Shown in pieces: positions 25,101 through 34,219 of a stretch of DNA of 64,000 bases. The notes under the pieces are model-generated. The model worked only from the letters and a program-made list of their open reading frames with translations. It was not told where the DNA came from and made no database searches. The translations under genes were made by a program, and so were the position numbers. How positions within the stretch are numbered: the stretch's first letter is position 1; each line of letters opens with the position of its first letter. This DNA comes from Bacteroidales bacterium (lineage in GTDB: Bacteria; Bacteroidota; Bacteroidia; Bacteroidales; UBA932). The stretch spans positions 58,540-122,539 of the forward strand of contig SUYM01000004.1 of the NCBI GenBank assembly GCA_015060455.1. The letters are read 5' to 3'.

Positions 25101-25296
25101 CTATCTGTCATACAAGTTTGATGGTAAGAAACTTGAGGATGCAATCGGTGTCCGTGGCCTGAGCATCACCCTGACAGGAAACAACCTGTTCATGTTCTCA
25201 GATCTGATAGAGGGTAACCCTCAGAGGACAGAACTCAACAAGAGTTACTATCCTATAATGCGCTCTGTCAAATTAGGTGTGAAGTTGGATTTCTAA
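22165..25296 (+). CDS. SusC-like TonB-dependent outer membrane transporter 1
   Basis: This 1043-aa transporter has a Sec signal (PAQAQ cleavage near residue 26), an N-terminal carboxypeptidase-regulatory-like domain (VKGNVLDLNSLPIPGVTIMV, ~31-105), a TonB-box-like stretch (LEDVVVVGYGTQKKES), a plug domain with IFIRGVSSWNG, MVDGVERSF and ASATAVFGAKGANGVILVTT, and a 22-strand barrel ending VKLGVKLDF. It imports glycan fragments across the outer membrane using TonB energy, together with the SusD lipoprotein encoded 11 bp downstream. All domains look complete, unlike in the second SusC of this locus. Confidence 0.93.
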   Translation: MKPIKPIMTVLLAVLVMLFSGPAQAQDNMIQVKGNVLDLNSLPIPGVTIMVKGKPALGGTITDEQGYFSFTFPAGETLQASCMGYVNVESKFARSTDWFVTMEEDAVMLEDVVVVGYGTQKKESVVGAISQVGSDALINSGTTNVTNALAGKLSGVLTYQNSGTPGSSDAEIFIRGVSSWNGSGPLVMVDGVERSFNELDPNEIQTISVLKDASATAVFGAKGANGVILVTTKTGVKGKPKMNLSVNYGIDIPQELPKFIDSATTAEMMNVAYRNDGSFGSVLSQDVINAYRTGSDPIRYPNNNWYDMLLKDVAQNVTANYSLRGGTDKVRYYVGVGYTNEGSIVKRLNNYKGTTFQYHKINYRANLDIDVTKTTQLSFKVGGSTAIVQRPGDPESSSTVTALFNQMYMASPLMYPAYYPSWVLEQFPDSNYPGLVTDRLAQEGNAYTSNPYNTLSKGDFLQTTTNRLNTDLVLNQKLDFITKGLSFKAMASFTSVFSRYSQQGVQSNPLYKLDWDIVDSGSGNPWTSTESGNDVYVQPPYSVTQDNSPKSTSVVFYWEAALNYDRTFKKKHTVTGLLLANQRQSISGASFPHRGQAFVFRATYDYKKKYLVEVNMGYTGSEQFSAKNRYGFFPSVAVGYVISNEGFWKKAMPWWSKMKIRYSDGTVGSDKASEDWLYYSSFSKHSTGLIVEDKAANLEAKWETARKHDLGFELGFLQDQLTFNVDLFSEKRTDMLLTPVESPLLGITSKDVNAGSMKKHGIDIEGKWRTTTSRGFYYEVGFMLGLNENRITGYADAVNTPSYQKWEGTPYKAARTGMNLIDGGYFTSVDDLHGYPNTMGSVSRVYPGIYKMLDYNTDGSISSRDLHSIRGVAYPPVVGSINVGLGYKGFSFNMLFYGTYGKYIEFNRSFWKEFIKQDAIVHEAQLDYWTPTNRNAGHAAVSFDDKLYSSLGGSANDRYDMMIEGHSWRVSDYITLKEVYLSYKFDGKKLEDAIGVRGLSITLTGNNLFMFSDLIEGNPQRTELNKSYYPIMRSVKLGVKLDF

Positions 25297-25307
25297 ACTG
25301 AAAGGCT

Positions 25308-27170
25308 ATGGGAAAAAGATTCAGAATATCAATAGTGCTTTGCGCTCTGCTTTCATGCGTGAGTTGTAATTTCCTTGATGTCGATCCTGAACTCGGAATC
25401 ACAGAGGAGGAGGTGTTCTCTACATATAAGAACTACAAACTTTATTTTGACTATATCTATTACAAGGATTCGTCCATCAACAAGTGGAATATCCATGAGG
25501 CTTATCCTATGTTCATAGACTTCAATACCCGTCGTTTTGCGTTTGTTTCTACGACGGATGCTGCCGATGCAGGACGATTGCTCCGTGCTCAGCAGCAGGT
25601 AAAGATAGGAAAAATTACACAGGAGACTTGCGGAGACTTTACCATAAGCAGCGATTATCGCCCGTTCTTTACGGCTATGTTCAAGGTTATAAGAATCGCG
25701 AACAGGTCTATTGAGAATATCGGCAAACTGACCAATGCAAAACCGGCGGAAATGGCTGACCTTCTCGGCTCGGCATATTTCGCAAGAGCCTATGCTCATT
25801 TCGCTCTTTGCCGTTTCATGGGCGGTATGCCTTATATAGCAGAATCTCAGAAAGAAGATTGGGATCTTCCAAGATTGTCAAGTCATGAGACCTATACTCT
25901 TGCGGCTGAGGATTTCTATCGCGCTTATGAATATTTGAAGGAGGCAGGCAAGATGAGACGTGATGCCCGTCCGGGTGTTGCAGGTCACCTTGCTGCTGCC
26001 GATATGGACCGTCCGAGCGGTTGTACAGCCCTTGCAATGAGAGCGAGGTCTCTTATGTATGCGGCATCGGAACTCAGCAATCAGAATGGTGTCGAGGACT
26101 GGAAGGATGCGGCGGAGGCCTACGGACTTGCTCTTGCCACCGCTCTTGAATGGGGCTATGAACTTCTTCCGTTGGAACAGTATTCAGACAACTTCTATGG
26201 CAAGGAATCGACTAATGAGGTCCTTTGGGGATATGCCCATCAGTCAAAGCCTAACGGAACCTCACTTTCAGGTATTCTTGCCTATCCGCAGAGTTACTAT
26301 GGAAACGGATCAGGCATCTGTCCGACCCAGAACTTCGTTGACAAGTATGAGACCAAGGACGGCTATCCTCTCAATACTGAGGCGGACAGGGCTGTGGCCA
26401 TTTCCAAGGGCAGTTACAATGAGCAGAATCCATACGCCAACAGAGACCCTCGTTTCGAACTTACCATTCTTCATGACGGCTCGACCACGCCGTATGTGGA
26501 AGGTGTGGTAAACATCTACTATGATCCTCTTCTGGCCGAGTATCCTGCAACCAGGATTTCATCGACAACCGCATTGTTCGGTGGTGAGTGGGGTGCTCAT
26601 GACGGTACAAAGGGTTATTCGAATACAGGATATTATCTGCGCAAGCAGTGGAGAGGTGCAAGAGGCGACAAGGATGTCTCATATGTATTCCTTGATCCGC
26701 TTGTGCGCCTTGGTGAACTGTATGTAAGTTACGCAGAGTGTGTGAATGAGGCTTATGGACCTCATGACAGGACAGCGGCATGCGATGTCACTGCTGTCGA
26801 GGCTATAAACATCGTCAGAAGCAGGGTGAATATGCCGGATGTACGTTCGGAATATACAGGAAGCAAGGACGCCTTCCGTGAGCGTATCCGCAACGAGCGT
26901 AATGTGGAACTTGCTTTTGAGGGCAATAACTATTATTACGATATCCGTCGTTGGAAGATTGCCCCTCAGACCATGACCCAGACCCTCATGGGTATGTACA
27001 TCGAATCCTGCACACCTTCTGCACAATATCCTAACGGCAGAAAGTATGAGCGCAGAGCCATACCGGACGCCAGGCAGGGTACATGGAAGGATTATATGTA
27101 CTATTGGCCGCTGCCGGACTCTGAGGCGGACAAACTTGTGAATTTCAAGAATAACGAAAGATGGCAATAA
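25308..27170 (+). CDS. SusD/RagB-like surface glycan-binding lipoprotein 1
   Basis: This 620-aa lipoprotein has a signal ending CVSC (Cys20) followed by NFLDVDPE, the typical SusD start. The TPR-like helical core includes RIANRSIENIG, LLGSAYFARAYAHFALCRFMGGMPY and the late motif RVNMPDVRSE...RNERNVELAFEGNNYYYDIRRWK, which is the SusD C-terminal signature. It forms the lid of the SusC1 transporter and captures oligosaccharides. Bases to the next gene: 13. Specificity cannot be read from sequence. Confidence 0.93.
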   Translation: MGKRFRISIVLCALLSCVSCNFLDVDPELGITEEEVFSTYKNYKLYFDYIYYKDSSINKWNIHEAYPMFIDFNTRRFAFVSTTDAADAGRLLRAQQQVKIGKITQETCGDFTISSDYRPFFTAMFKVIRIANRSIENIGKLTNAKPAEMADLLGSAYFARAYAHFALCRFMGGMPYIAESQKEDWDLPRLSSHETYTLAAEDFYRAYEYLKEAGKMRRDARPGVAGHLAAADMDRPSGCTALAMRARSLMYAASELSNQNGVEDWKDAAEAYGLALATALEWGYELLPLEQYSDNFYGKESTNEVLWGYAHQSKPNGTSLSGILAYPQSYYGNGSGICPTQNFVDKYETKDGYPLNTEADRAVAISKGSYNEQNPYANRDPRFELTILHDGSTTPYVEGVVNIYYDPLLAEYPATRISSTTALFGGEWGAHDGTKGYSNTGYYLRKQWRGARGDKDVSYVFLDPLVRLGELYVSYAECVNEAYGPHDRTAACDVTAVEAINIVRSRVNMPDVRSEYTGSKDAFRERIRNERNVELAFEGNNYYYDIRRWKIAPQTMTQTLMGMYIESCTPSAQYPNGRKYERRAIPDARQGTWKDYMYYWPLPDSEADKLVNFKNNERWQ

Positions 27171-27183
27171 TCAAGTCAATATT

Positions 27184-29946
27184 ATGAAATACAGACTATT
27201 ATTACTCTCGGTTTTAATCTTTGCCGGCATCCTCTGCAAGGCGGAACAGATGCCAAAAGATTCAATATTGACTTCCAATGCGGTGGTGGTTTCCGGAACT
27301 GACCTTGACAAGAAGGCCGGCAACGACCTTCGTGCCCGTCTTATCGGTATGATACCGGGTCTTGAAGTGACGGAGCATTCGGGCCAGACTATGCGCGGAC
27401 TGACAAATATCGGTCAGGCGTGGTTGTCAAGCGGAGACATTACGTTTGCTTCCAAGGGCTGGAGCGTCATGAGTTGCTTTGTGGATGGCGTGCCTGTTCC
27501 ACTTTCGCAGTTCTATCTCGAACCTAATCAGATAGAGAAGATCGAGTTCGTTTCTGACATAAACGACAAGGCTGCCGTGAGCCCTCTGGCATCTCAGGGT
27601 GCATTGATGATCACGACCAGGCAGGGACAGTACAATTCTCCGATGAAGATCGAGGTTTCGGCTGAGTCAGGTGTGGGCTTTGTCGGACTGATGCCGGATT
27701 ATGTAGATGGCCAGTGGTATGCGAGAATGAACAACTATGCCCGTGGTGCTGCCGGTTACAATCCGCTCTACACTCAGGAGGCGATAGAAGGATTCGGCGC
27801 AAATGACATGTATTCCACTTATTATCCTAATGTGGATTACAAGTCGCTCATTCTCCGTAACTGCAAATCCACCACAAAGTTCGGGATTTCCATCGGAGGA
27901 GGTTCTTCAAATGTCAAGTACAATCTCTCTCTCAATGGTCTGAACGACGGTGATATATATAAGGTGGGCCCAGTCTGCGACTACAACAAGATCAATATGA
28001 CCTCATCTGTCAGCGCAAAGATCGGAAGATGGCTTGAAGCGAGGGCTTCGTTCATGGGTCTGATCTCCATCGACAGGGGAAACAATGCTGATCTGTATGT
28101 CTATAAGTCAGTTCCGTCTGTTGCCTTCCCGCTTGCATTCGGACGCAGTGAGGGTCTTTCCGACCTCGAAGGTGACGCGGCAGGTGCAATGATATATGGA
28201 GTATCCCGCACCTTCACCTCTAACCCTTATGCCGAGGTGGTTGACGGCGGTTTCTATAATTCAAAGTCACGAAGCGGAATGTTCAATGCCGAACTCAATA
28301 TTGACCTTGGCTTCCTTCTTCCGGGATTGAAGACCAGATCGCATGTCAATTTCGGTTCCTTCTACTATATCAAGGCGGGTAAGGTGAATGACTACATCGC
28401 TTATTACTGGGATGCTGAGGATGGTATTGTTGACTTTTCGACTCACCTGGGTCAGAAGGCATCAAAGAAGAGCATAAAGGCCAGTCATTCTTATCAGACG
28501 CTGAGTTTTACTCAGGATCTCTGGTATGAACTCCGTAAAGGCAAGCATGTGGCGAACGCAAAGGCTACCTTCAACCTGCTTGATTCTTCTCATGACGGCA
28601 ACAGTTATTATGAAAGACTGCTCACAACCCTTGTGACAGCAGACTATGCTTATGACAACCGCTATGCAGCCGCACTTACGGTGCAGACAGCCGGTGCATC
28701 ACCATATGCTCCGGGAAAGAGATGGGCTGCCTTCCCGACGGCTTCCGTTTCATGGCTTGCTTCCAATGAGTCTTTCATAAAGGATATAAGGTGGATCGAT
28801 TATCTGAAAGTTTATGCTCAGGCCGGAATGGTCGGGGCGGCAGATGTGTTCTCGTCCAACTATCTCTATCAGGCCAATTACAGTCTGAGCGACAAGGTGT
28901 ATTTCGGTCCTGCAACAGCGGGACAGTGGTTCGGCGCCGACAAGGAGACAACAAATACAACGAGCATCAAGAGACACGCCAATCCTGAACTCACATGGCC
29001 AAAGATCACTCAGGTGGATGCAGGTGTAGATTTCGGTTTCTTCGGTGTCCGCCTCGGTGTAAATGCGTTCTGGATCAACAGGACCGGTGCACACACCAAT
29101 ACAATGGCAAAATATTCCGATATGTTTGGTTGGGAAGGAATGGCCTACTACGAGAACTACAACTCGAAGCAGACTGCCGGAGCGGAAATCACTTTGGGCT
29201 ATTCTCAGAAATGGGGAGATTTCAGCCTGAATGCAGAAGGCTGGCTCACCACCTGGAAGACCATAAACACCCGTCTTGCAGATGACCAGTACCGTTATGA
29301 CTGGCAGAGACAGACCGGCAGGAGCGAAAGCGCTTATTTCGGATATGTATGCATCGGCAAGTTCGAGACTATGGAACAGATAGAGACCTGTCCTAAGTTG
29401 GATGAGACTGATACACACATCGGAGACCTTATGTATAAGGATCTCAATGGAGACGGATTCATAGATGTGAACGACAAGATGGTCATCGGCAACACGGCAC
29501 CGACTGTCAGATATGCTCTTAATATCGACCTTGCATACAAGAATTTCGGTCTCTCCCTCACAGGAGCAGGACGTGCGGGTTACGATATTCCTATAACAAA
29601 TGAGTATTTCTGGAGTGGCTGGGGTGACGGTTCCTATTCGAACTTCATTCTTGAAAACCTCGGTGGCGCCTATCCACGACTTTCTTATGACAAGTCATCG
29701 ACAAACTTCGTGGCCTCTGATTTCTGGCTCCGCAAGGGCGGTTACTTCAAACTCAAGAGTGCGGAACTGTCATATACACTTTATCCTAATATAAAATGGA
29801 TGGAGAAGGTCAAGTTCTCGATCACCGGTGGAAACCTGTTCACTATTACAGGACTTGAATATGTCGATCCGGAGGAAATCGATGCGGGTGTGTCTGCATA
29901 TCCTTTCTTCCGTACCGTTATGGCAGGAGTAAAAGTGACTTTCTAA
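27184..29946 (+). CDS. SusC-like TonB-dependent transporter 2, lacking the N-terminal regulatory-like domain
   Basis: This 920-aa protein has a signal peptide (~1-20, ILCKAEQ). Only ~30 residues separate the signal from a plug-like domain (DLRARLIGMIPGLEVTE, CFVDGVPVP, GALMITTRQGQ), so the carboxypeptidase-regulatory-like domain present in SusC1 and SusC3 is absent. A possible TonB-box remnant is NAVVVSGTDL (residues ~33-42). The usual FIRG signature of the plug is also replaced. The barrel is complete and ends RTVMAGVKVTF. It is paired with SusD2 downstream. It could be TonB-dependent with a shortened box, or a companion channel co-working with SusC1. Confidence 0.88.
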   Translation: MKYRLLLLSVLIFAGILCKAEQMPKDSILTSNAVVVSGTDLDKKAGNDLRARLIGMIPGLEVTEHSGQTMRGLTNIGQAWLSSGDITFASKGWSVMSCFVDGVPVPLSQFYLEPNQIEKIEFVSDINDKAAVSPLASQGALMITTRQGQYNSPMKIEVSAESGVGFVGLMPDYVDGQWYARMNNYARGAAGYNPLYTQEAIEGFGANDMYSTYYPNVDYKSLILRNCKSTTKFGISIGGGSSNVKYNLSLNGLNDGDIYKVGPVCDYNKINMTSSVSAKIGRWLEARASFMGLISIDRGNNADLYVYKSVPSVAFPLAFGRSEGLSDLEGDAAGAMIYGVSRTFTSNPYAEVVDGGFYNSKSRSGMFNAELNIDLGFLLPGLKTRSHVNFGSFYYIKAGKVNDYIAYYWDAEDGIVDFSTHLGQKASKKSIKASHSYQTLSFTQDLWYELRKGKHVANAKATFNLLDSSHDGNSYYERLLTTLVTADYAYDNRYAAALTVQTAGASPYAPGKRWAAFPTASVSWLASNESFIKDIRWIDYLKVYAQAGMVGAADVFSSNYLYQANYSLSDKVYFGPATAGQWFGADKETTNTTSIKRHANPELTWPKITQVDAGVDFGFFGVRLGVNAFWINRTGAHTNTMAKYSDMFGWEGMAYYENYNSKQTAGAEITLGYSQKWGDFSLNAEGWLTTWKTINTRLADDQYRYDWQRQTGRSESAYFGYVCIGKFETMEQIETCPKLDETDTHIGDLMYKDLNGDGFIDVNDKMVIGNTAPTVRYALNIDLAYKNFGLSLTGAGRAGYDIPITNEYFWSGWGDGSYSNFILENLGGAYPRLSYDKSSTNFVASDFWLRKGGYFKLKSAELSYTLYPNIKWMEKVKFSITGGNLFTITGLEYVDPEEIDAGVSAYPFFRTVMAGVKVTF

Positions 29947-29959
29947 ATATGACGCGATT

Positions 29960-31753
29960 ATGAAAAAACATCTATTATATATTCTCTCGCTCAGCCTCCT
30001 CTGCTCATGTTCAGGCTTCCTTGAACCGCTTCCGAACGGAAGTTATAATGAGGAGAACTATGATGATTATCCGAAGATTATCCGCGGATATGTCGAGAAG
30101 GCCTATGATCTCCGTCCTTCGTCATACATTTCGACCGACTATATCGGTTGCGATGGTCTTGCGGACAATATGACCTGGTCATCTCACACAAATTCCAACT
30201 ATAAACTCGCCACCGGTTCTCCGTCGATGGGAGATTACAGTTTCTCGTCAATCTATCAGCGCGATTACAAGGCTATCTACTATTGTAACCTTTTCTTGAA
30301 GGACAATGTCGGGCTCAACACACGCTATATGCTTGATGATGACGCCAATGCCAAACTCCAGAAGGCGTTGCATGGCGATGCTTATGCCCTTCGTGCCTGG
30401 TATCTCTATGACCTCCTGAAATTCTTTGGCGGAAAGTCTTCTGACGGTCATATGTTGGGCGTGCCGATTTTCACGGAGCCTATGGATCCGAATACGGCTG
30501 ACATGTCGGAGATTCAGCGTGCAACTTATGAGGAATGTGTCGAGCAGATCATCAGCGACTGTGATTCTGCATATAAATATCTCCCGCTTGGAAACAGGGA
30601 CTTCCTGAAAGAGAATGAGATGATACCTGTGACCGGTGCTGTTCGTTACAGAAGAATGGACGGAGCAAGTGTGCTGGCATTGAAGGCCATGACTCTTCTG
30701 ACCTGGGCCTCACCTGCCTTCAATCCATATGATGACCTTGACAGATGGGATGCGGCTGCAAAGGCTGCAAAGGCTGCCATTGATTATAAGATGAATGTGG
30801 AAGCGAAGGTCCTGAACGGATTTGATCCTGCCGCGGCCTTCATATGGAAGGACCCGAACAGTCCTGAGGCATTTTATATATCAAATATCTCATCGTCCTC
30901 TGAATATGAGACTGCGTTCTATCCCCAGGGCTTCGGTGGAAGTGCAAAATTTGCACCGACACAGGAACTTGTGGATGCCTTCCCGATGGCAAACGGTTAT
31001 CCTATCGACCATCCTCTCAGCGGATATGATGAAAAGAAGCCTTATCTTGACAGAGATCCGCGATTCTATACATCTGTGTTCTATCATGGGGCAAAACTTG
31101 CAAGAAATACAAACGATACTGATATAATGTACACCTTTGATGTGGCGGAAGGTGGCAATGATGCTCCGGGAAGAGGTGAGACCTCCCCTACGGGATACTA
31201 CATCAAGCGCCATGTCTATACCGGTTGGAACAAAAATGACAACACTGTTCAGACGGCGCAGTCATGTATCTTCTTTTACAGGTGGACACATATGCTCCTT
31301 GCCTTTGCCGAGGCAGCAAATATGGCTGTCGGTCCTATCGATGAGACAACTTACGGAATGTCGGCAAAACAGGCTCTTGCATATATCCGCAGCCGTCCTC
31401 TTGAAGATGGAACAGAAGGTCTTGGCGCATCGTCTGACCCTTATCTTGACGATGTCGCGATGAATGGCGGCATGCTTGCGTTCAACGAACTTGTAAAGAA
31501 CGAGTGGAGGGTTGAAACCTGCTTTGAGGGTCATCGTTTCCATAATGTGCGTCGTTGGGCGAAGAGTGTGGATGAAATCAATGTGGATATTCATCGTATG
31601 AAGGTGGTACGTAGCCTTGACGGCAAACTGACTTATGAAAAAGTCAAGATTGAGTCACGCAAATACCCTTCTCTCTGGCTGCCGTTCCCTTATATGGAAG
31701 TGCGCCGCTCGCCGCTTATGGTGCAGAATGAAGGTTGGGAAAATTGGAACTAA
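29960..31753 (+). CDS. SusD/RagB-like surface glycan-binding lipoprotein 2
   Basis: This 597-aa lipoprotein has a signal ending LLCSC (about Cys16-18) followed by SGFLEPLPNGSYNEENY. SusD features include the helical segment DAYALRAWYLYDLLKFFGG, the MLLAFAEAANMAVGP segment and the C-terminal VKNEWRVETCFEGHRFHNVRRWAK signature. It is encoded 13 bp after SusC2 and would be its lid and binding subunit. Two SusCD pairs in one operon often mean two sizes or types of fragment from the same polysaccharide. Confidence 0.92.
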   Translation: MKKHLLYILSLSLLCSCSGFLEPLPNGSYNEENYDDYPKIIRGYVEKAYDLRPSSYISTDYIGCDGLADNMTWSSHTNSNYKLATGSPSMGDYSFSSIYQRDYKAIYYCNLFLKDNVGLNTRYMLDDDANAKLQKALHGDAYALRAWYLYDLLKFFGGKSSDGHMLGVPIFTEPMDPNTADMSEIQRATYEECVEQIISDCDSAYKYLPLGNRDFLKENEMIPVTGAVRYRRMDGASVLALKAMTLLTWASPAFNPYDDLDRWDAAAKAAKAAIDYKMNVEAKVLNGFDPAAAFIWKDPNSPEAFYISNISSSSEYETAFYPQGFGGSAKFAPTQELVDAFPMANGYPIDHPLSGYDEKKPYLDRDPRFYTSVFYHGAKLARNTNDTDIMYTFDVAEGGNDAPGRGETSPTGYYIKRHVYTGWNKNDNTVQTAQSCIFFYRWTHMLLAFAEAANMAVGPIDETTYGMSAKQALAYIRSRPLEDGTEGLGASSDPYLDDVAMNGGMLAFNELVKNEWRVETCFEGHRFHNVRRWAKSVDEINVDIHRMKVVRSLDGKLTYEKVKIESRKYPSLWLPFPYMEVRRSPLMVQNEGWENWN

Positions 31754-31764
31754 TTATTCGGAAT

Positions 31765-32718
31765 ATGAAGAAATCAATATTGTTTTTGGCCTCGCTTCTT
31801 GTATTTGCTACCGGATGCTATGAGGATTATGTGAAAGATTTTGACAAGACAGGTGTCTTTGTGGCCTATCAATACAATTACAGGACTTTTGTTCTCGACG
31901 AGGGAGAGCAGTTCAAGTTCATGGTGGGTCTTGGTGGCGTGATGGAGAATGACCGGGACAGGAAGGTCTCTCTTGTCAAGGCTCCGCATCTGCTTGACGG
32001 TGCGCTGGAGTGTATGAAGGATGCCAACAAGGTCTCAGGAGAGTATGTTTACAATGCCTTCAGTGCCACAACCATAGAGAGTCTGACCGAGTTGCCGGAT
32101 TCGTACTATACAATTGACGGTATGGACGGACTGACTATCCGCAAGGGCTGGCATACGGCTTCGATAGTCCTGAAAGCCACAGACCAGATGCGTAATGACC
32201 CGAAGATGTTCGGACCTTATTATGCTGTGGCCTTCAAGATTGTAAAGGCTGATGCCGATGAGATTGTATCAGGCAAGGATTATGGTGTGGTGGCTGTCAA
32301 GTGTGAGAACCGGTTCTATGGTTCATGGTCACACAGTTGTCTGATCGAGGAGAAGAATGCGTCAGGAGAGATCGTGAGCACAAGGTATATACCTTATGCT
32401 ACCTCAGATGGAAATGCCTATACTTTGACAACTGTTGACGGCAACACTCTGACATGCGACAAGGTGGCAGGGGACACCCGCGAGATGACGCTCGATTTTG
32501 ACGGTAATGACATCACACTCTCATCAGAGGACGGTGTGTCCGGAACAGGCCGTTTCAACGGTGATAAACTGCTTCAGAACAGGAAACTGTATCTTGAATA
32601 TTCTTATGCCAACGAGTCCGGAAACACTGTTTATGTAAAGGATACGCTTTCGTTCCGCAACAGATACCGCGACGGAGTCAACGAGTGGCAGGATGAAAAT
32701 CCGGAGAACTACAAATAG
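31765..32718 (+). CDS. DUF1735/DUF4361-type surface lipoprotein (SusE-position)
   Basis: This 317-aa product is read from the ATG at 31765; the frame extends into susD2 but the upstream codons are not credible. The signal ends VFATGC (Cys18). Residues ~30-145 look like the DUF1735 beta-sandwich (GVFVAYQYNYRTFVLDEGEQFKFMV), followed by a DUF4361-like C-terminal lipocalin-type domain (RFYGSWSHSCLIEEKN, TYLDFD-like strands, YVKDTLSFRNRY). Proteins of this kind follow SusD genes and usually bind glycan at the cell surface. It closes the PUL in front of a strong terminator. Confidence 0.78.
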   Translation: MKKSILFLASLLVFATGCYEDYVKDFDKTGVFVAYQYNYRTFVLDEGEQFKFMVGLGGVMENDRDRKVSLVKAPHLLDGALECMKDANKVSGEYVYNAFSATTIESLTELPDSYYTIDGMDGLTIRKGWHTASIVLKATDQMRNDPKMFGPYYAVAFKIVKADADEIVSGKDYGVVAVKCENRFYGSWSHSCLIEEKNASGEIVSTRYIPYATSDGNAYTLTTVDGNTLTCDKVAGDTREMTLDFDGNDITLSSEDGVSGTGRFNGDKLLQNRKLYLEYSYANESGNTVYVKDTLSFRNRYRDGVNEWQDENPENYK

Positions 32719-32736
32719 TCCTCTTTGCAGATAAGT

Positions 32737-32769
32737 AAAGCCCCGGAATTCATGAGTTTCCGGGGCTTT
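32737..32769. terminator. Bidirectional terminator at the end of the PUL
   Basis: AAAGCCCCGGAA with TTCCGGGGCTTT is a perfect 12-bp stem (32737-32748/32758-32769), with T tracts on either side, between convergent genes. Confidence 0.9.
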
Positions 32770-32771
32770 TC

Positions 32772-33044
32772 TTATGACTGTGCAATTGTTGTGCTGAGTT
32801 TCTCGCAAAGAGTATCGAGTCTCTCGAACATCTCTTTTGTAAGTGCTGAGTAGTAAGCCTTCTTCTTTCCCTCAGGGTGATTGGCTTTGTATTTGAGTTC
32901 ATTGTAGAGATCGACAGCCTCGTCAATTATCTCTGAAATCTTGTCAGCGTCCTTGTGAGGATTGAGCGCTACGAAAAGCGCGCAGTCATCGATGAACTCT
33001 GCTACGAAGAACTCCACGTCCTTTTTGAAAACTCTAAGATTCAT
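32772..33044 (-). CDS. Small conserved-looking helical protein of unknown function
   Basis: This is a 90-aa cytoplasmic protein starting at the ATG at 33044 (MNLRVFKKDVEFFVAEFIDD). It is predominantly helical and charged, with the segments FVALNPHKDADKISEIIDEA, ADLYNELKYKANHPEGKKK-type core and FERLDTLCEKLSTTI. I have the impression of a small Bacteroidales-wide hypothetical protein but recognise no domain. A TACCTTTG element on the minus strand (33089-33082) could be its -7 promoter box. It is divergent from the radical SAM gene by 72 bp. Confidence 0.75.
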   Translation of the reverse strand: MNLRVFKKDVEFFVAEFIDDCALFVALNPHKDADKISEIIDEAVDLYNELKYKANHPEGKKKAYYSALTKEMFERLDTLCEKLSTTIAQS

Positions 33045-33116
33045 AGTAAATACGTATTTAATGGTTTTGTTATAACGGGTGCAAAGGTAATAAAATAATC
33101 GCTAATTTTGTAGTCT

Positions 33117-34115
33117 ATGGCAGAAGAGTTTGATAAATACGGCTTCCCGGATGGGAAGAGATACAGTTCCTTCGTGGGCTATTTCAAGCGTATATACGGA
33201 GAGCGGCTTCAGAAGATTGTCCTCGATGCAGGATTCACCTGTCCCAACCGCGACGGCAAGGTCGGCAGGGGAGGCTGTACCTATTGTGACAATGCGGCCT
33301 TCCACCCGTCTTACAGCACGGCCGGCAAGAGTCTGCATCAGCAGTTGGACGAGGGTATTGAGTTTCATAAGGTGCGTTACCGTACCACAGCGCATTATCT
33401 TGCTTATTTTCAGTCTTATTCCAATACTTACGCCCCATTGGAGCGATTGAAGGAACTGTATGAGGAGGCGCTTTCTCATCCCGATGTGGTGGGCATTGTC
33501 ATCGGCACACGGCCGGACTGTGTAGATGAGCATAAACTTGACTATCTGGCTCAACTTGCCCGTTCGCCCTTTCCTGACGGGTCCCCACACAGGCCCTTTG
33601 CCAGTCCTCTTGTGATAGTGGAGTATGGCATAGAGTCCTGCTATGATCAGGTTCTGGACAGGATAAACAGAGGGCATGATTTCCCGACTGCCCGCAAGGC
33701 GGTGCAGATGACTGCTGAGCGCGGTCTCGATGTGGGAGCACATTTCATCCTCGGTCTTCCGGGGGAGACGCGCCAGATGATGCTTGACGCCTGCGCCCTG
33801 ATAAATGACCTTCCGCTCCGCTCTGTCAAATTCCATCAACTTCAGATTGTCAAGGGCACCCGCATGGAAGCGGAATATGCCCGCTGCCCTGATGATTTCG
33901 AGCGCTTTTCATTGGAAGAATATATCGATTTCTTCGTAGATATGCTTGAGCGTCTGCGCCCCGACCTCTACATAGAACGTTTTGCAGGCGAGGTGCCACC
34001 ACGTTTTGTCAACGAAACTCCGTGGGGACTTATCCGCAATGTGGAACTGCTGCGCCTGCTTGATACGCGTCTGGAAGAACGAGGCACCTGGCAGGGGCGT
34101 CTTACAGATATATAG
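33117..34115 (+). CDS. YhcC-family radical SAM protein (TIGR01212)
   Basis: This 332-aa cytoplasmic protein belongs to the YhcC/TIGR01212 radical SAM family. The cluster-binding cysteines are in FTCPNRDGKVGRGGCTYCD (residues ~40-58), with the wide first spacing typical of this family rather than plain CxxxCxxC. Further family segments are AYFQSYSNTYAPLERLKELY, VGIVIGTRPDCV, EYGIESCYDQVLDRINRGHD and GAHFILGLPGETRQMM. The reaction is not established to my knowledge; related proteins act on tRNA. A TAATTTTG -7-like element (33103-33110) lies just before the start, very close for a promoter, giving an almost leaderless transcript. Confidence 0.88.
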   Translation: MAEEFDKYGFPDGKRYSSFVGYFKRIYGERLQKIVLDAGFTCPNRDGKVGRGGCTYCDNAAFHPSYSTAGKSLHQQLDEGIEFHKVRYRTTAHYLAYFQSYSNTYAPLERLKELYEEALSHPDVVGIVIGTRPDCVDEHKLDYLAQLARSPFPDGSPHRPFASPLVIVEYGIESCYDQVLDRINRGHDFPTARKAVQMTAERGLDVGAHFILGLPGETRQMMLDACALINDLPLRSVKFHQLQIVKGTRMEAEYARCPDDFERFSLEEYIDFFVDMLERLRPDLYIERFAGEVPPRFVNETPWGLIRNVELLRLLDTRLEERGTWQGRLTDI

Positions 34116-34183
34116 TGAATTGTTATATCAGATTAGAAAATTCTTCCATTCGCAGAAAATTATTATAAAAATTTAATCAAAAA

Positions 34184-34214
34184 CTTGCACATTAATTAAT
34201 AATCGTTAACTTTG
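34184..34214 (+). promoter_or_regulatory. Orphan promoter in a convergent intergenic region
   Basis: TTG (34185-34187) and TAACTTTG (34207-34214) with a 19-base spacer fit the Bacteroidota promoter. No gene follows on the plus strand; a terminator does, about 70 bases later. Confidence 0.5.
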
Positions 34215-34219
34215 CAATG

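Noticed and set aside
22165..29946. Possible recent duplication of the SusCD pair
   Set aside because: SusC1 and SusC2 differ in domain content and show little direct sequence similarity, so they are not a recent tandem copy.
33102..33839. 245-codon minus-strand open frame
   Set aside because: Antisense to the YhcC-type radical SAM gene, which carries the full cysteine motif.
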